NCBI RefSeq assembly: GCF_900112245.1
Contig: NZ_FOYX01000001.1
Location: 1,599,856 to 1,663,855 of the forward strand
DNA length: 64,000 nt
Direction of reading: 5' to 3'
Origin: Maribacter stanieri
GTDB taxonomy: Bacteria; Bacteroidota; Bacteroidia; Flavobacteriales; Flavobacteriaceae
Of this stretch, positions 9,574 through 18,814 are shown piece after piece (within the stretch, counting starts at the first letter, position 1; the number at the start of each line of letters is the position of its first letter). Position numbers and translations under genes: made by a program. The notes beneath the pieces are model-generated. The model was not told where the DNA came from and made no database searches. It saw only the letters and a list, made by a program, of their open reading frames with translations.

Positions 9574-9608
9574 AAAAAAAGGTGCCGAAAATTTAATTTC
9601 CCGGCACC
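9574..9608 (-). terminator. Intrinsic terminator downstream of tig
   Basis: On the minus strand GGTGCCG pairs with CGGCACC across a 14-base loop, followed by a run of seven T. It lies between the tig stop and the clpP start, so it would end or attenuate tig transcripts before clpP. Confidence 0.87.
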
Positions 9609-9636
9609 GTAAAGATACTTAATTTATTGTTTGGAA

Positions 9637-10959
9637 TTATCCGTAAACTTCTTTCACGAAATTTTCATAGGTAACTTCCTTTGTCTTAAGGTTTGCCTTT
9701 TCTTTGTAAAGATTCAATAATTTTTGACTCATCAATTGTTCTGAAAGTCTTTTTACTTCATCTTGATTACCTAGTACACGTGCTGCAATATTATCCAATT
9801 CTTCTTCTTTTGGATCTAATTGACCAAATTGTGCCATTTGAGAACGTATGAAACCTTTTGAGAATTCTTTCAATTCATCAAACTGAACTTGTAATTCGTT
9901 ATCACGAATTATTTTCCCTTCAATTAATTGGTAACGAAGACCTTTTTCAGATTTAGCATATTCTTCAACAGCTTGCTCTTCAGATAATGGCTCTTCGCCT
10001 GTTGTCTGAATCCACTTTGTTAAGAAACCTGTAGGTAGCTCAAACTTAGTGTTGTCAATGAAGTATTCAGTTACGTCGTTCAGTAATTTTTGATCAGATT
10101 GTTGTTCAAATTGCTTTTCAGAATCTTCTTTAATACGCTCTTTTAATTCCTTTTCAGATTTTACACTGTCAGGTCCAAAAAGTTTATCAAATAATTCTTG
10201 ATTCAACTCAGCTGCTTCTCTTTCATTAATTTCAGAAATGGTAAAAGTTACCTCCGTATCCAAAGATTCTGCCTTTTGCTTATCTATGCCTAAAGCACTA
10301 GATAGCATATGGTCTTCATTGAATAAACCTTTAGTTTTTAATGTTACAACATCACCAACTTTCTTGCCTTTCAACGCATCTAAAGCTTTTTTGCTTTTCA
10401 ATTTGTCAGTTTCGATCATGGTCTTGCTGTCAATTTCTTCTTCTTCATTGAAGAAAGTACCGCTTACCTCATCATTTTTACTGACCTCGTCTTTACTTAC
10501 AAGCTTACCGTATTGTTTTTGAATACGCTCAACTTGCTCTTTTATCATTTTATCGTCAGCAACAATTTTGTACTGCGTAATAGGCTTTTTAGTTTTTAAT
10601 GAAACCTCAAAATTAGGTGCTAGACCCAATTCAAATTCAAAAGCTAATTCATCTTGATCCCAGTCAAAATTATCTTGCTGCTTAGGTAAAGGATTTCCAA
10701 GTACATCTAACTTCTCTTCTGTAAGATATTTGTTAAGATTATCTTGTAATAATTTGTTTACTTCATCAACCAATACAGCTTTACCATATTGCTTTTTTAT
10801 AAGACCCATAGGAACTTGGCCTTTTCTAAAACCAGGAATATTGGCTTGCTTCTTATAATCTCTTAAGATAGTGTCTACCTTATCTTGGTAATCTTCTTTT
10901 GTGATAGCAACTTTAACTACTGCATTTAAATCGTCTATCTGCTCTTTCGTAATATTCAT
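9637..10959 (-). CDS. tig: Trigger factor, ribosome-associated chaperone
   Basis: Ribosome-bound chaperone for nascent chains. The 440-residue protein begins with the ribosome-binding domain, whose signature GFRKGQVP occurs at about residues 43-50 (consensus GFRxGxxP). The middle part is a diverged FKBP-like domain, and a long helical C-terminal domain follows. The peptidyl-prolyl isomerase centre looks weakly conserved, as is common in Bacteroidota. It heads the tig-clpP-clpX group and has a well-formed promoter just upstream. Start at ATG 10959 gives the expected N-terminal beta strand. Identity is confident. Confidence 0.95.
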   Translation of the reverse strand: MNITKEQIDDLNAVVKVAITKEDYQDKVDTILRDYKKQANIPGFRKGQVPMGLIKKQYGKAVLVDEVNKLLQDNLNKYLTEEKLDVLGNPLPKQQDNFDWDQDELAFEFELGLAPNFEVSLKTKKPITQYKIVADDKMIKEQVERIQKQYGKLVSKDEVSKNDEVSGTFFNEEEEIDSKTMIETDKLKSKKALDALKGKKVGDVVTLKTKGLFNEDHMLSSALGIDKQKAESLDTEVTFTISEINEREAAELNQELFDKLFGPDSVKSEKELKERIKEDSEKQFEQQSDQKLLNDVTEYFIDNTKFELPTGFLTKWIQTTGEEPLSEEQAVEEYAKSEKGLRYQLIEGKIIRDNELQVQFDELKEFSKGFIRSQMAQFGQLDPKEEELDNIAARVLGNQDEVKRLSEQLMSQKLLNLYKEKANLKTKEVTYENFVKEVYG

Positions 10960-10994
10960 TCCTTAATATCTATTTGCATGTATAAAATGGGATG

Positions 10995-11021
10995 CAAAAA
11001 TACTACATTTTGCAAAGTCAA
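10995..11021 (-). promoter_or_regulatory. Promoter of tig (TTG / TAnnTTTG type)
   Basis: On the minus strand a TTG at 11021-11019 is followed, 16 bases further on, by TATTTTTG at 11002-10995. Both the sequence and the start-to-start spacing of 19 fit the Bacteroidota -33/-7 consensus. It lies 35 bases before the tig start codon. Confidence 0.7.
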
Positions 11022-11059
11022 CCAATTTTTTAAAGTATTGAATTTCAAATCACAAGCAA

Positions 11060-11407
11060 CTATGACTTGTCGTCTTTTAGCAATGAAAAAAAGATTGATT
11101 GTAAAAAAGATAGCAAGAGGCTAAAAATCAATGCCCACCATATATTGCCAACTGCAAAACCATCTATTAGTTTATCTGCTAAAAGAATGATTACTGCATT
11201 AATTATTAGTAGAAAAAGACCGAATGTAATTACTGTAACAGGTAAGGTGAAAATGACCAAAATTGGTTTTACAAGCAGGTTTAATATGCTTAGTACCACG
11301 GCAACGATAACGGCAGTCATAAAATTGTCTACAGATACATTCGGTATTACGTTTGCCAATATAATTACAGCAAGGGCGCTTAACAGTATTCTTAAAATTA
11401 ATTTCAT
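11060..11407 (-). CDS. Phage-holin-family small membrane protein (YvlD-like, COG1950)
   Basis: Integral membrane protein of 115 residues with four closely packed hydrophobic helices and very short loops, the layout of the COG1950 family. The name is historical; chromosomal members are not known to act as holins, and there is no phage context here. Visible family features are LSILNLLVKPILVIFTLPVTVITFGLF and the closing helix. It lies 28 bases downstream of the alpha/beta hydrolase gene on the same strand, so pdxJ, hydrolase and this gene may form one transcript. Role unknown, perhaps envelope-stress related as proposed for relatives. Confidence 0.82.
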   Translation of the reverse strand: MKLILRILLSALAVIILANVIPNVSVDNFMTAVIVAVVLSILNLLVKPILVIFTLPVTVITFGLFLLIINAVIILLADKLIDGFAVGNIWWALIFSLLLSFLQSIFFSLLKDDKS

Positions 11408-11435
11408 AGTATTTGTTTTAAATTGTATTTAATAA

Positions 11436-12212
11436 TTAGCCTTTGTTGAAAAAGGCGAGTGATTTTTCAAAAAATTGCTCCGGATTTTCTGCATGTAACC
11501 AATGTCCAGCATTATCTATGGTCTCAACAGTTGCCGTTGGAAAATGTCGTTGAATAATTTCAATATCGTTTTTAGTAACATATTCAGACTTGTCGCCTCT
11601 TAAAAATAAAGTGGGTCCGTCAAAGCTGTCGGTGCTACTGATATTATCCCCAATTTCTTCCATTTTCTCGCTTAAGACTGCTAAATTGAATTTGAAGCAT
11701 AATTTTTTATCCTCATCCCTATCTAAGTTTTTTAATAAAAACTGTCGTATACCAGGGTTTGATAAATGCTTTTTTAATTGCTCATCTGCATCTTTTCTGG
11801 ATTTTAGATTTGATGTGTCAATAGAGTTTAATCCATTGATTATTTCTTGATGATGAGGTGGGTAATATTTTGGTGCAATATCCGCCACTAGCAATTTATG
11901 TACACGTTCAGGATATGAGCATGCAAACTGCATAGCTGTTTTACCACCCATTGAATGACCAATTACATCTGTCTTTTCAATATTGTGATTGTCTAGATAG
12001 TTTAGAAGGTCGTCCGCTAAAATATCATAATTGAAATCTGGCGAATGAAAACTTTTACCATGATTTCTTTGGTCTATTAAATGAACACAAAATCCATTAT
12101 CGGCAAATAACGAACCTATTGTTTTCCAATTATCTAACATGCCTAAGAACCCATGTAAAATACACAAAGGTTTGCCTTCTCCTAAAATTACTGAATGTAA
12201 TGTTTGTTTCAT
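11436..12212 (-). CDS. Alpha/beta-fold hydrolase (YbfF/esterase-like)
   Basis: Soluble 258-residue hydrolase with the complete catalytic set: oxyanion-hole HGFLG near residue 20, nucleophile elbow GHSMGGKT near residue 90, an acid candidate in [10 protein letters not shown] and catalytic His in [11 protein letters not shown]. The pattern is that of YbfF-type acyl-ester or thioester hydrolases, but the substrate is not set by sequence. Its ATG overlaps the pdxJ stop by 4 bases (ATGA type), which implies translational coupling. The shared transcript with pdxJ does not by itself indicate a role in vitamin B6 metabolism. Confidence 0.87.
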   Translation of the reverse strand: MKQTLHSVILGEGKPLCILHGFLGMLDNWKTIGSLFADNGFCVHLIDQRNHGKSFHSPDFNYDILADDLLNYLDNHNIEKTDVIGHSMGGKTAMQFACSYPERVHKLLVADIAPKYYPPHHQEIINGLNSIDTSNLKSRKDADEQLKKHLSNPGIRQFLLKNLDRDEDKKLCFKFNLAVLSEKMEEIGDNISSTDSFDGPTLFLRGDKSEYVTKNDIEIIQRHFPTATVETIDNAGHWLHAENPEQFFEKSLAFFNKG

Positions 12213-12922
12213 TTTAAACGGTGTAAATACATGTTTACTGCATTGTCCAAGCCTAAATAAAGTGCTTCGCTAATCAATGCATGACCTATAGATACTTCTA
12301 ATAAGTTAGGGATGTTTTGGGCAAAAAACTGAATGTTGTCCAAACTTAGATCATGGCCTGCATTTATTCCCAATCCTAATTCATTGGCTCTTTTTGCAGC
12401 TTCAATAAATGGTTTTATAGCGTTTTCTTTGTTCAGGAAATATCCCGTAGCGTAACTTTCGGTGTATAATTCAATACGGTCGGTGCCAACTGCCTTTGCA
12501 CCATCAATTATTTTTGTATTGGCATCAACAAAAATAGACGTTCTAATACCAGCATTTTTAAAAGTGTTGATTACATCTGTCAAAAACTCTTTGTGTTTTA
12601 TGGTGTCCCATCCAGCATTGGAAGTGATAGCATCAACGGAATCTGGTACAAGTGTAACCTGTTCCGGTTTTACTTCAAGAACCAAATCAATAAATTTTTG
12701 AACCGGATTTCCTTCTATATTGAACTCTGATTTTACAATTTTTTTTAAGTCTCTGGCATCCTGGTATCTAATATGACGTTCGTCTGGTCTAGGGTGTATG
12801 GTAATGCCTTGTGCGCCAAACCCTTCTAAATCGGTAGCAACCTTAAGCAAATCTGGAACATTGCCGCCACGGGCATTTCTAAGAGTTGCAATTTTATTTA
12901 CATTAACGCTAAGCTTTGTCAT
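12209..12922 (-). CDS. pdxJ: Pyridoxine 5'-phosphate synthase PdxJ
   Basis: Catalyses the closing step of the DXP-dependent vitamin B6 pathway, joining 3-amino-1-hydroxyacetone phosphate and deoxyxylulose 5-phosphate to pyridoxine 5'-phosphate. The 237-residue TIM barrel shows the family motifs [17 protein letters not shown] at the N-terminus, [15 protein letters not shown] with the catalytic His/Glu region, and [12 protein letters not shown] near the C-terminus with the phosphate-binding Gly-His. Length is normal. It is divergent from the CBS-domain gene and overlaps the downstream hydrolase by 4 bases. Identity certain. Confidence 0.97.
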   Translation of the reverse strand: MTKLSVNVNKIATLRNARGGNVPDLLKVATDLEGFGAQGITIHPRPDERHIRYQDARDLKKIVKSEFNIEGNPVQKFIDLVLEVKPEQVTLVPDSVDAITSNAGWDTIKHKEFLTDVINTFKNAGIRTSIFVDANTKIIDGAKAVGTDRIELYTESYATGYFLNKENAIKPFIEAAKRANELGLGINAGHDLSLDNIQFFAQNIPNLLEVSIGHALISEALYLGLDNAVNMYLHRLK

Positions 12923-12949
12923 TATGTCTTATTTACCTTTTAAGAGCTT

Positions 12950-12957
12950 CAAAAATA
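12950..12957 (-). promoter_or_regulatory. -7 promoter box for pdxJ
   Basis: TATTTTTG on the minus strand, matching TAnnTTTG, 27 bases before the pdxJ ATG. No convincing TTG at the -33 position, so only the -7 element is claimed. Confidence 0.45.
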
Positions 12958-13014
12958 CAAATAAGGCACGCCTTTTGATATTATTAATTGTTATTTTGCG
13001 TTATAAATAGGCCT

Positions 13015-13671
13015 ATGCATATTCAAGAACATATCATTACGAACTTACCGGTATTCGATATTAAGGATACAACTGAAAAACTTTTAGAGTTTTTTCAAGA
13101 TACCACCTATTCTCATATTGCTATTTTAGAAGATGGACGATTTTTGGGACTTTTCTCTGAAATAGATGCCGACGGATTGCTTCCTGAGTCTAAAATTGAA
13201 GAGTTTAAGTATGAGCTGCAGAGCTTTTTTGCTCGTAGAGATACCAATTGGTTAGATGTTTTGGAGGTATTTGCCCGAAATGAAGCCAATCTTTTGCCTG
13301 TACTAAACGAGAAAGAAGAAGTTACTGGTTACTACTGTTTGACCGATATTGTAGCCGAATTTATTGACACTCCGTTTTTCACGGATCCTGGCAGTATTTT
13401 AGTAGTGGCAAAGGGTGTTAAAGATTATTCTTTTAGTGAAATTGCCCAGATAGTTGAAAGTAATAATGCAAAACTTTTTGGAGGTTTTATAACTGATACT
13501 CAAAATGACGTTATTCAGGTAACCTTAAAGATTACCGCCAATAACTATAATAAAGTTGTGCAAACTTTTAGACGTTATAATTATCATATTATTTTTGGTA
13601 ATAGCGATGATGAATTTCTTGAAGACTTAAAGAACCGTTCAGATTATTTAGAGAAATACCTTAATGTTTAG
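13015..13671 (+). CDS. CBS-domain protein (acetoin utilisation AcuB-like)
   Basis: Cytosolic protein of 218 residues. Two CBS motifs fill roughly residues 1-125: the first around HIAILEDGRFLGLFSEID, the second around LLPVLNEKEEVTGYYCLTDI. A C-terminal ACT-like segment follows (SILVVAKGVKDYSFSEIAQIVE). CBS pairs usually bind adenosine nucleotides, so a sensor role is plausible. I chose ATG 13015 over the upstream in-frame codon at 12988 because it gives the usual MHIQEHIITN start. It lies directly before nadK, almost overlapping it, an order common in Flavobacteriia and consistent with nucleotide-linked regulation of NAD kinase (inference). Confidence 0.88.
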   Translation: MHIQEHIITNLPVFDIKDTTEKLLEFFQDTTYSHIAILEDGRFLGLFSEIDADGLLPESKIEEFKYELQSFFARRDTNWLDVLEVFARNEANLLPVLNEKEEVTGYYCLTDIVAEFIDTPFFTDPGSILVVAKGVKDYSFSEIAQIVESNNAKLFGGFITDTQNDVIQVTLKITANNYNKVVQTFRRYNYHIIFGNSDDEFLEDLKNRSDYLEKYLNV

Positions 13672-13672
13672 A

Positions 13673-14554
13673 ATGAAAGTAGCAATCTACGGTCAAACAT
13701 ATCAAGACAGTGCCATTGAATATCTCATTGAATTATTAGATGAGCTTAATAAGGTGTCCGCAGAAGTTTTTATTGAGAAAGATTTTTACGATTTGTATAA
13801 GGCTAAAGATGATACTCAATCATTTCCAGTTTTTACTATAGATAAAGGTTTGAATGCATCTTTTGACATGTTCGTCAGTTTTGGTGGAGATGGTACTATA
13901 TTAAGGGCTACTACATTTGTAAAAGATTTAGGTATTCCTATAGTGGGTGTAAATACCGGCAGGTTAGGATTTCTTTCTACATTCAAAAAGGAAGACGTTC
14001 GTAAAGTAGTTCAAGAATTTAAGCAAGGTGCCTATACGGTTGTAGAGCGTAGTTTGGTTCAATTAGATACAAAGGAGTTGGATGTGGAGTTTGGTGATCT
14101 TAATTTTGCATTAAACGAAATAACCGTAAGTAGAAAAGATACTACGTCTATGATTACGGTTGAAACCTATTTAAATAATGAGTATTTAACATCTTATTGG
14201 GCAGACGGATTAATTATCTCGACACCTACAGGTTCAACTGGGTATTCTTTAAGCTGTGGAGGTCCTGTTATAGTGCCAACGGCAAAATCTTTAGTTTTAA
14301 CTCCTATTGCTCCGCATAACTTAAATGCAAGACCACTTGTGATTTCTGATGATACCGTAATTCGTTTAAAGGTTTCGGGGAGAGAAGAAAATCATTTAGT
14401 TTCTTTAGATTCTAGAATAGCATCATTAGAAAATGGAGAAGAGATTACAATAAGTAAAGCTCCATTTACTATCAAAATGATCGAGTACACTTCAGAAAGT
14501 TTTTTAAAGACCTTAAGGAATAAGCTACTTTGGGGTGAGGACAGGCGAAATTGA
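13673..14554 (+). CDS. nadK: NAD kinase
   Basis: Phosphorylates NAD to NADP with ATP or polyphosphate. The 293-residue protein has the GGDGT motif (FVSFGGDGTIL, residues about 62-72) with the catalytic Asp, and the second family motif TPTGSTGYSLS near residue 180. I prefer ATG 13673 (MKVAIYGQ), which starts just after the CBS-gene stop; an in-frame ATG at 13664 would overlap that gene by 8 bases. The two genes are almost certainly cotranscribed. All expected catalytic residues are present, so the identity is firm. Confidence 0.96.
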   Translation: MKVAIYGQTYQDSAIEYLIELLDELNKVSAEVFIEKDFYDLYKAKDDTQSFPVFTIDKGLNASFDMFVSFGGDGTILRATTFVKDLGIPIVGVNTGRLGFLSTFKKEDVRKVVQEFKQGAYTVVERSLVQLDTKELDVEFGDLNFALNEITVSRKDTTSMITVETYLNNEYLTSYWADGLIISTPTGSTGYSLSCGGPVIVPTAKSLVLTPIAPHNLNARPLVISDDTVIRLKVSGREENHLVSLDSRIASLENGEEITISKAPFTIKMIEYTSESFLKTLRNKLLWGEDRRN

Positions 14555-14667
14555 GCTTCCTTTTAAACAATAAATGACCTTAATCGCTGTTTATCTTTTG
14601 AGAACATAAAAATTATTTCAACATCTACTTTGTGTATGGTGAATGTAATAGTTGTAAAATCTGGTTT

Positions 14668-15354
14668 ATGCGTTACATAACGTTATTAATATTACTTTTT
14701 TCATTTTCAGGTTTGCAGGCGCAGACTTATGAGGTAGGTATTTTTGCTGGTGGAGCCAATACCATAAGTGATGTGGGTAGAACAAATTATATTTTACCAT
14801 CTGATATTGCTTTTGGCGGATTGTTTAAATGGAACATTAGTAAAAGATACGCCTGGAGAGGAAGTTTAATTTATGGCAAGTTTACGGCAGATGATAATAA
14901 GTCAAGTTCATCGGCAAGACAACAAAGGGGTTATGTTGTTGATAATTCTATTTTAGAAGGGTCTGTTGGTCTAGAATTTAATTTTGTAGAATATAATTTG
15001 CATAAACTTGGTCCGGCATTTACACCTTATTTATATACGGGTCTAACTTATTTTAGGTACGATTATGCCTACTTTAATGGTGGAGTGCTTCAAGATATAA
15101 ATCAAAAAGAGGGTAGTTTTGCAGTACCAATGACCGTAGGTTTTAAGTATCGTATCAATCAGTTTCTTATTTTTGGGGGCGAAATAAGTGCTAGATATAC
15201 CTTTACAGATAACTTGGATGCTAGCAATCCTGTAGGTTCTAACTTTGAGGAGTTTCAATTTGGTAATATATTTAGTGATGATTGGTATGTTTTTTCCGGT
15301 CTAACCTTAACATATACCTTTGGTAGAAAGCCTTGTATGGATTGTTTTGAGTAA
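14668..15354 (+). CDS. DUF6089 family outer-membrane beta-barrel protein
   Basis: Exported protein of 228 residues. A clear signal peptide runs MRYITLLILLFSFSGLQAQ, cut after AQ as is typical for Bacteroidota. The mature part alternates short aromatic-rich beta strands and ends in LTYTFGRKPCMDCF, fitting a small outer-membrane barrel. ATG 14668 is preferred to an upstream in-frame codon at 14632, which would put an unlikely hydrophilic stretch before the signal peptide. It precedes uppS by 8 bases and stands at the head of the uppS-bamA-ompH run, a recurrent order in Flavobacteriia. Specific role unknown; outer-membrane biogenesis is suggested by context. Confidence 0.85.
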   Translation: MRYITLLILLFSFSGLQAQTYEVGIFAGGANTISDVGRTNYILPSDIAFGGLFKWNISKRYAWRGSLIYGKFTADDNKSSSSARQQRGYVVDNSILEGSVGLEFNFVEYNLHKLGPAFTPYLYTGLTYFRYDYAYFNGGVLQDINQKEGSFAVPMTVGFKYRINQFLIFGGEISARYTFTDNLDASNPVGSNFEEFQFGNIFSDDWYVFSGLTLTYTFGRKPCMDCFE

Positions 15355-15362
15355 ATAGAAAG

Positions 15363-16103
15363 ATGAGCGATATAAACGAAATTGACAAACTTAATGTTCC
15401 AAAGCACCTTGCTATTATCATGGATGGTAATGGTAGATGGGCAAAAGAACGAGGTAAACTAAGGGTTTTTGGTCATGAACATGGCGTAAAAACTGTTAGG
15501 ATAATTGTTGAACAATGCGCTCAATTGAAAATAGATTATCTAACATTATATACGTTTTCAACAGAAAATTGGAATAGACCTAAGATAGAAGTGCAGACAC
15601 TTATGCGCTTATTAGTGTCTTCATTAAAGAAAGAACTTAAAACTTTTAATAAAAATAATATACGTTTAAATACTATTGGAAATATAGATGCATTACCATC
15701 AAAAGCGTACAAGGAGTTGGTAGAGGTTATGGACCAAACAAAGCAAAATACAGGGATGACGTTGACCCTTGCTTTGAGTTATGGTGCTCGTGAAGAGCTG
15801 CAATCTATGGTAAAAGAGATAAGTACCAAAGTTAAAAATAATATAATTTCAATTGAAAACATTGACCAAACCATTATTAATAACCATCTTTACACGCATG
15901 ATTTGCCAGATGTAGACTTGCTTATCCGTACTAGTGGAGAACATCGGATCAGCAATTTTTTATTATGGCAAATAGCTTATGCAGAGTTATATTTTATTGA
16001 TGTATATTGGCCTGATTTTAGAGAGCATCACTTAGTAGAGGCCATAAAAAATTACCAGAACAGAGAACGAAGATTTGGAAAAACTAGCGAACAACTCACT
16101 TAA
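15363..16103 (+). CDS. uppS: Isoprenyl transferase (undecaprenyl diphosphate synthase)
   Basis: Cis-prenyltransferase that extends farnesyl diphosphate with isopentenyl diphosphate to the C55 carrier lipid for peptidoglycan and surface polysaccharides. In 246 residues the signature IMDGNGRWAKERG (catalytic Asp) is at about residues 19-31, with LYTFSTENWNRP in the middle and LLIRTSGEHRISNFLLWQ towards the end, all canonical. The stop is followed after 4 bases by the bamA start. An AGAAAG stretch ahead of the ATG may help ribosome binding. Identity certain. Confidence 0.97.
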   Translation: MSDINEIDKLNVPKHLAIIMDGNGRWAKERGKLRVFGHEHGVKTVRIIVEQCAQLKIDYLTLYTFSTENWNRPKIEVQTLMRLLVSSLKKELKTFNKNNIRLNTIGNIDALPSKAYKELVEVMDQTKQNTGMTLTLALSYGAREELQSMVKEISTKVKNNIISIENIDQTIINNHLYTHDLPDVDLLIRTSGEHRISNFLLWQIAYAELYFIDVYWPDFREHHLVEAIKNYQNRERRFGKTSEQLT

Positions 16104-16107
16104 AGAT

Positions 16108-18711
16108 ATGACTAGGTTCATATCTTTGAACCACTTTTTAACCACAATTTTATTTCTAACTACCTTTATTGCTGCCGCACAGGATAATTCCTATGAGGAC
16201 GGCAAAAGCTATATTTTAGGAGGTTTAGATGTAACTGGGCTGCAAAGCTATAATGAGCAAACGGTAAAAACGTATACCGGGCTTAGGGTAGGGCAACCTA
16301 TTACTTTGCCAGGAGAGCAAATTAGTGAAGTCATCAAGAAATTATGGGGCCTAGAGCTTTTTAGTGAAATTGAATTCTTCATTACCAATATTGAAGAGAA
16401 TACCGTTTTCTTAGAATTAAACATTATAGAACGTCCTACGTTAACTAATATTAAGTTTTATGGGGTTAAAAAAGGTAAGATTGAAGGTTTAATTAAAGAT
16501 ACCGATCTTAAGAAAGGTAAGAAAATTACCGAGAGTTTAATTTCAAATTCTAAGAATTACATTGTCAATAAGTATAAAAAACAGGGGTATTTAAATGCTG
16601 AGGTTGCTATTGCCACTTCTAAAGATACTCTTGACACCAATACTCAAAGCATGGTGGTCAATGTTAATAAGGGAGACAAAGTAAAGATCCGTGATATTAT
16701 ATTTGAGGGTAATGAGCAATTAGGTGATAAAAAATTGCGCAAAGCTTTAAAAAATACCAAGAAAAAGAAATTTGGTCGTTTTTGGAAAAAATCTAAATAT
16801 ATACAAGAGGACTACGAAGAAGATTTAGGTTTACTGATTGATAAATTTGCCGAAAATGGGTATCGTGATGCTAGGGTCATTTCTGATTCTGTTATTAAAG
16901 TCGATGAAAATAATATCGATTTAAAGATAAAAGTTGAAGAAGGTGATAAGTATTACTTTGGTAATATTGATTTTGTTGGTAATACAGTTTATACCGATCG
17001 TCAATTAAATCAAGTTTTAGGTATTAAAAAAGGTGATACTTATAACGGTGTATTATTAAGAGAAAGAATTGCCGATAATTCTAAGCCAGATCCATCTGAT
17101 GTAACAAGTTTATATCAAAACAATGGTTATTTGTTTTCAACTATCAACCCTGTAGAGATTTCTGCAGCGAATGATACTATTGATTTTGAAATTAGAATTA
17201 TAGAAGGTAAAGAAACCTTTTTAAGTCATGTTACCGTATCTGGTAATGATAAAACTAATGACCACGTAATTTATCGTGAACTACGTACACGACCTGGTCA
17301 AAAATATAATAAGGCAGATATTATTAGAAGTATTCGTGAATTAGGTCAACTTGGCTTTTTCGATGCGGAACAGATTACTCCAGATGTTTTAAATGCTAAC
17401 CCTAATGAGGGTACGGTAGATTTAGCTTGGAACTTGGTAGAGTCTGGGTCTAGCCAAATTGAATTACAAGGTGGTTATGGTGGCGGTGGTTTCATTGGTA
17501 CTTTAGGTCTATCTTTTAGTAACTTCTCTATTCAAAATTTATTTAAAGGAGAAAAGTACAAGCCAGTACCTATGGGTGATGGTCAAACCTTCGCACTTCG
17601 TTTACAAGCGAGTCAGACTTATAGAGTATATAGTTTAAATTTTGCAGAACCTTGGTTAGGTGGTAAAAAGCCGGTACGTTTTAACCTAAGTATGTCAAGA
17701 ACACAGCAGTTTGCAGCTTCTTATGATACCAGTGGTGATATTGATATTAATAAAGATCAGCAATTTTCTATAACCGGTATTACTGCAGGATTGGCGAAAC
17801 GAGTGCAATGGCCAGATGATTTCTTTACGATTTCTCACTCTCTAAGCTACCAGTTATATGATTTTAGAAATTACAATATTGGTCTATTCAACTTTGGTGA
17901 TGGTAAAGCAAATTCTTTAGCATATACTTTTGGTATCTCTAGAAACGCAACACAGGGTGGACGTATTTTTCCAAGAGGAGGTTCTAACTTTGAAGTAAGT
18001 GCTAAGTTTACACCACCATGGTCTTTGTTCAGTAATAAAGATTTCAGAGAGTTGAAGAATAGGTCAGAAGAATTGGAAGAAGAAAAGAATTCTGTTGGGT
18101 TAAGCGCAGCTGATCAATCAGAATTAGAAGATTTAGATCAAGAGAGATTTAGGTTATTAGAATACTATAAAGTAAAGTTTAAAGGAGATTGGTATACAAC
18201 CTTGGTAGATAAATTGGTGTTGCGTAGTAATGCTGAATTTGGTTTCTTAGGCAGTTATAATAGTGCTGTAGGTAATGTTCCTTTTGAGCGTTTTTATGTT
18301 GGAGGTGACGGTTTAGGTAACTTTACTTTAGATGGTAGAGATGTAGTTCAATTAAGAGGTTATGACGAGCAAGCAGTAACGCCATATTCTGATGGCGCAA
18401 CTTCACCAGATGGTGCATTAATTTATAATAAGTTCTCATTAGAATTGCGTTATCCATTAACATTGAAGCCTTCTGCATCTATCTACGGATTGGCATTTTT
18501 AGAAGGTGGTAATTCTTTCAACAATTTTCAAGACTTTAATCCGTTTGAATTAAAACGATCGGCCGGTGTGGGGCTGCGTATCTTTATGCCAGCATTTGGA
18601 TTGTTGGGTATTGATTTTGGTTACGGATTTGACGAAGATCTTGTGCCAACTTCTGCAGGGCAAGGGCCAAGCGGATGGCAAACACACTTCATCATTGGTC
18701 AACAGTTTTAA
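16108..18711 (+). CDS. bamA: Outer membrane protein assembly factor BamA
   Basis: Central barrel of the outer-membrane protein insertion machinery. The 867-residue protein has a signal peptide (MTRFISLNHFLTTILFLTTF, ending near AAAQ), about five POTRA domains over residues 25-420, and a C-terminal 16-strand Omp85 barrel ending in the aromatic residue Phe (IIGQQF). A charged insert rich in Glu and Asp occurs around residues 650-690 within the barrel part and probably forms an external or periplasmic loop. I take ATG 16108; a longer frame begins at a TTG inside uppS and is unlikely. Located between uppS and ompH, the normal Bacteroidota order. Confidence 0.96.
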   Translation: MTRFISLNHFLTTILFLTTFIAAAQDNSYEDGKSYILGGLDVTGLQSYNEQTVKTYTGLRVGQPITLPGEQISEVIKKLWGLELFSEIEFFITNIEENTVFLELNIIERPTLTNIKFYGVKKGKIEGLIKDTDLKKGKKITESLISNSKNYIVNKYKKQGYLNAEVAIATSKDTLDTNTQSMVVNVNKGDKVKIRDIIFEGNEQLGDKKLRKALKNTKKKKFGRFWKKSKYIQEDYEEDLGLLIDKFAENGYRDARVISDSVIKVDENNIDLKIKVEEGDKYYFGNIDFVGNTVYTDRQLNQVLGIKKGDTYNGVLLRERIADNSKPDPSDVTSLYQNNGYLFSTINPVEISAANDTIDFEIRIIEGKETFLSHVTVSGNDKTNDHVIYRELRTRPGQKYNKADIIRSIRELGQLGFFDAEQITPDVLNANPNEGTVDLAWNLVESGSSQIELQGGYGGGGFIGTLGLSFSNFSIQNLFKGEKYKPVPMGDGQTFALRLQASQTYRVYSLNFAEPWLGGKKPVRFNLSMSRTQQFAASYDTSGDIDINKDQQFSITGITAGLAKRVQWPDDFFTISHSLSYQLYDFRNYNIGLFNFGDGKANSLAYTFGISRNATQGGRIFPRGGSNFEVSAKFTPPWSLFSNKDFRELKNRSEELEEEKNSVGLSAADQSELEDLDQERFRLLEYYKVKFKGDWYTTLVDKLVLRSNAEFGFLGSYNSAVGNVPFERFYVGGDGLGNFTLDGRDVVQLRGYDEQAVTPYSDGATSPDGALIYNKFSLELRYPLTLKPSASIYGLAFLEGGNSFNNFQDFNPFELKRSAGVGLRIFMPAFGLLGIDFGYGFDEDLVPTSAGQGPSGWQTHFIIGQQF

Positions 18712-18770
18712 TTTTCTTTGAATAATAATAATCGTGCTTAGTGCTAATCCTTTAATTTTAAAAGATTTAG

Positions 18771-18778
18771 TAATTTTG
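18771..18778 (+). promoter_or_regulatory. -7 promoter box for the ompH pair
   Basis: TAATTTTG fits TAnnTTTG and lies 36 bases before the ATG of the first ompH gene, in the 103-base gap after bamA. No matching TTG is seen at -33. It suggests that the ompH genes can be transcribed apart from bamA. Confidence 0.4.
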
Positions 18779-18814
18779 GCACGATATTTTCTATAGGATT
18801 AAACGACATTAACA

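Noticed and set aside
10238-10522. 94-codon plus-strand frame inside tig
   Set aside because: Antisense to the well-supported trigger factor frame; Ser/Leu/Phe-rich product of the kind generated by the complement of Lys/Glu/Asp codons.
11060-11407. Holin-family gene as a sign of prophage
   Set aside because: Single YvlD-like membrane protein in a core metabolic operon with no phage gene around; the family name is historical.
15043-15258. Minus-strand frame within the DUF6089 gene
   Set aside because: Lies wholly inside an exported beta-barrel gene and shows no domain; judged a shadow frame.
16075-16107. Longer BamA start at a TTG within uppS
   Set aside because: It would put charged residues before the signal peptide, and the ATG at 16108 gives a normal one 4 bases after the uppS stop.
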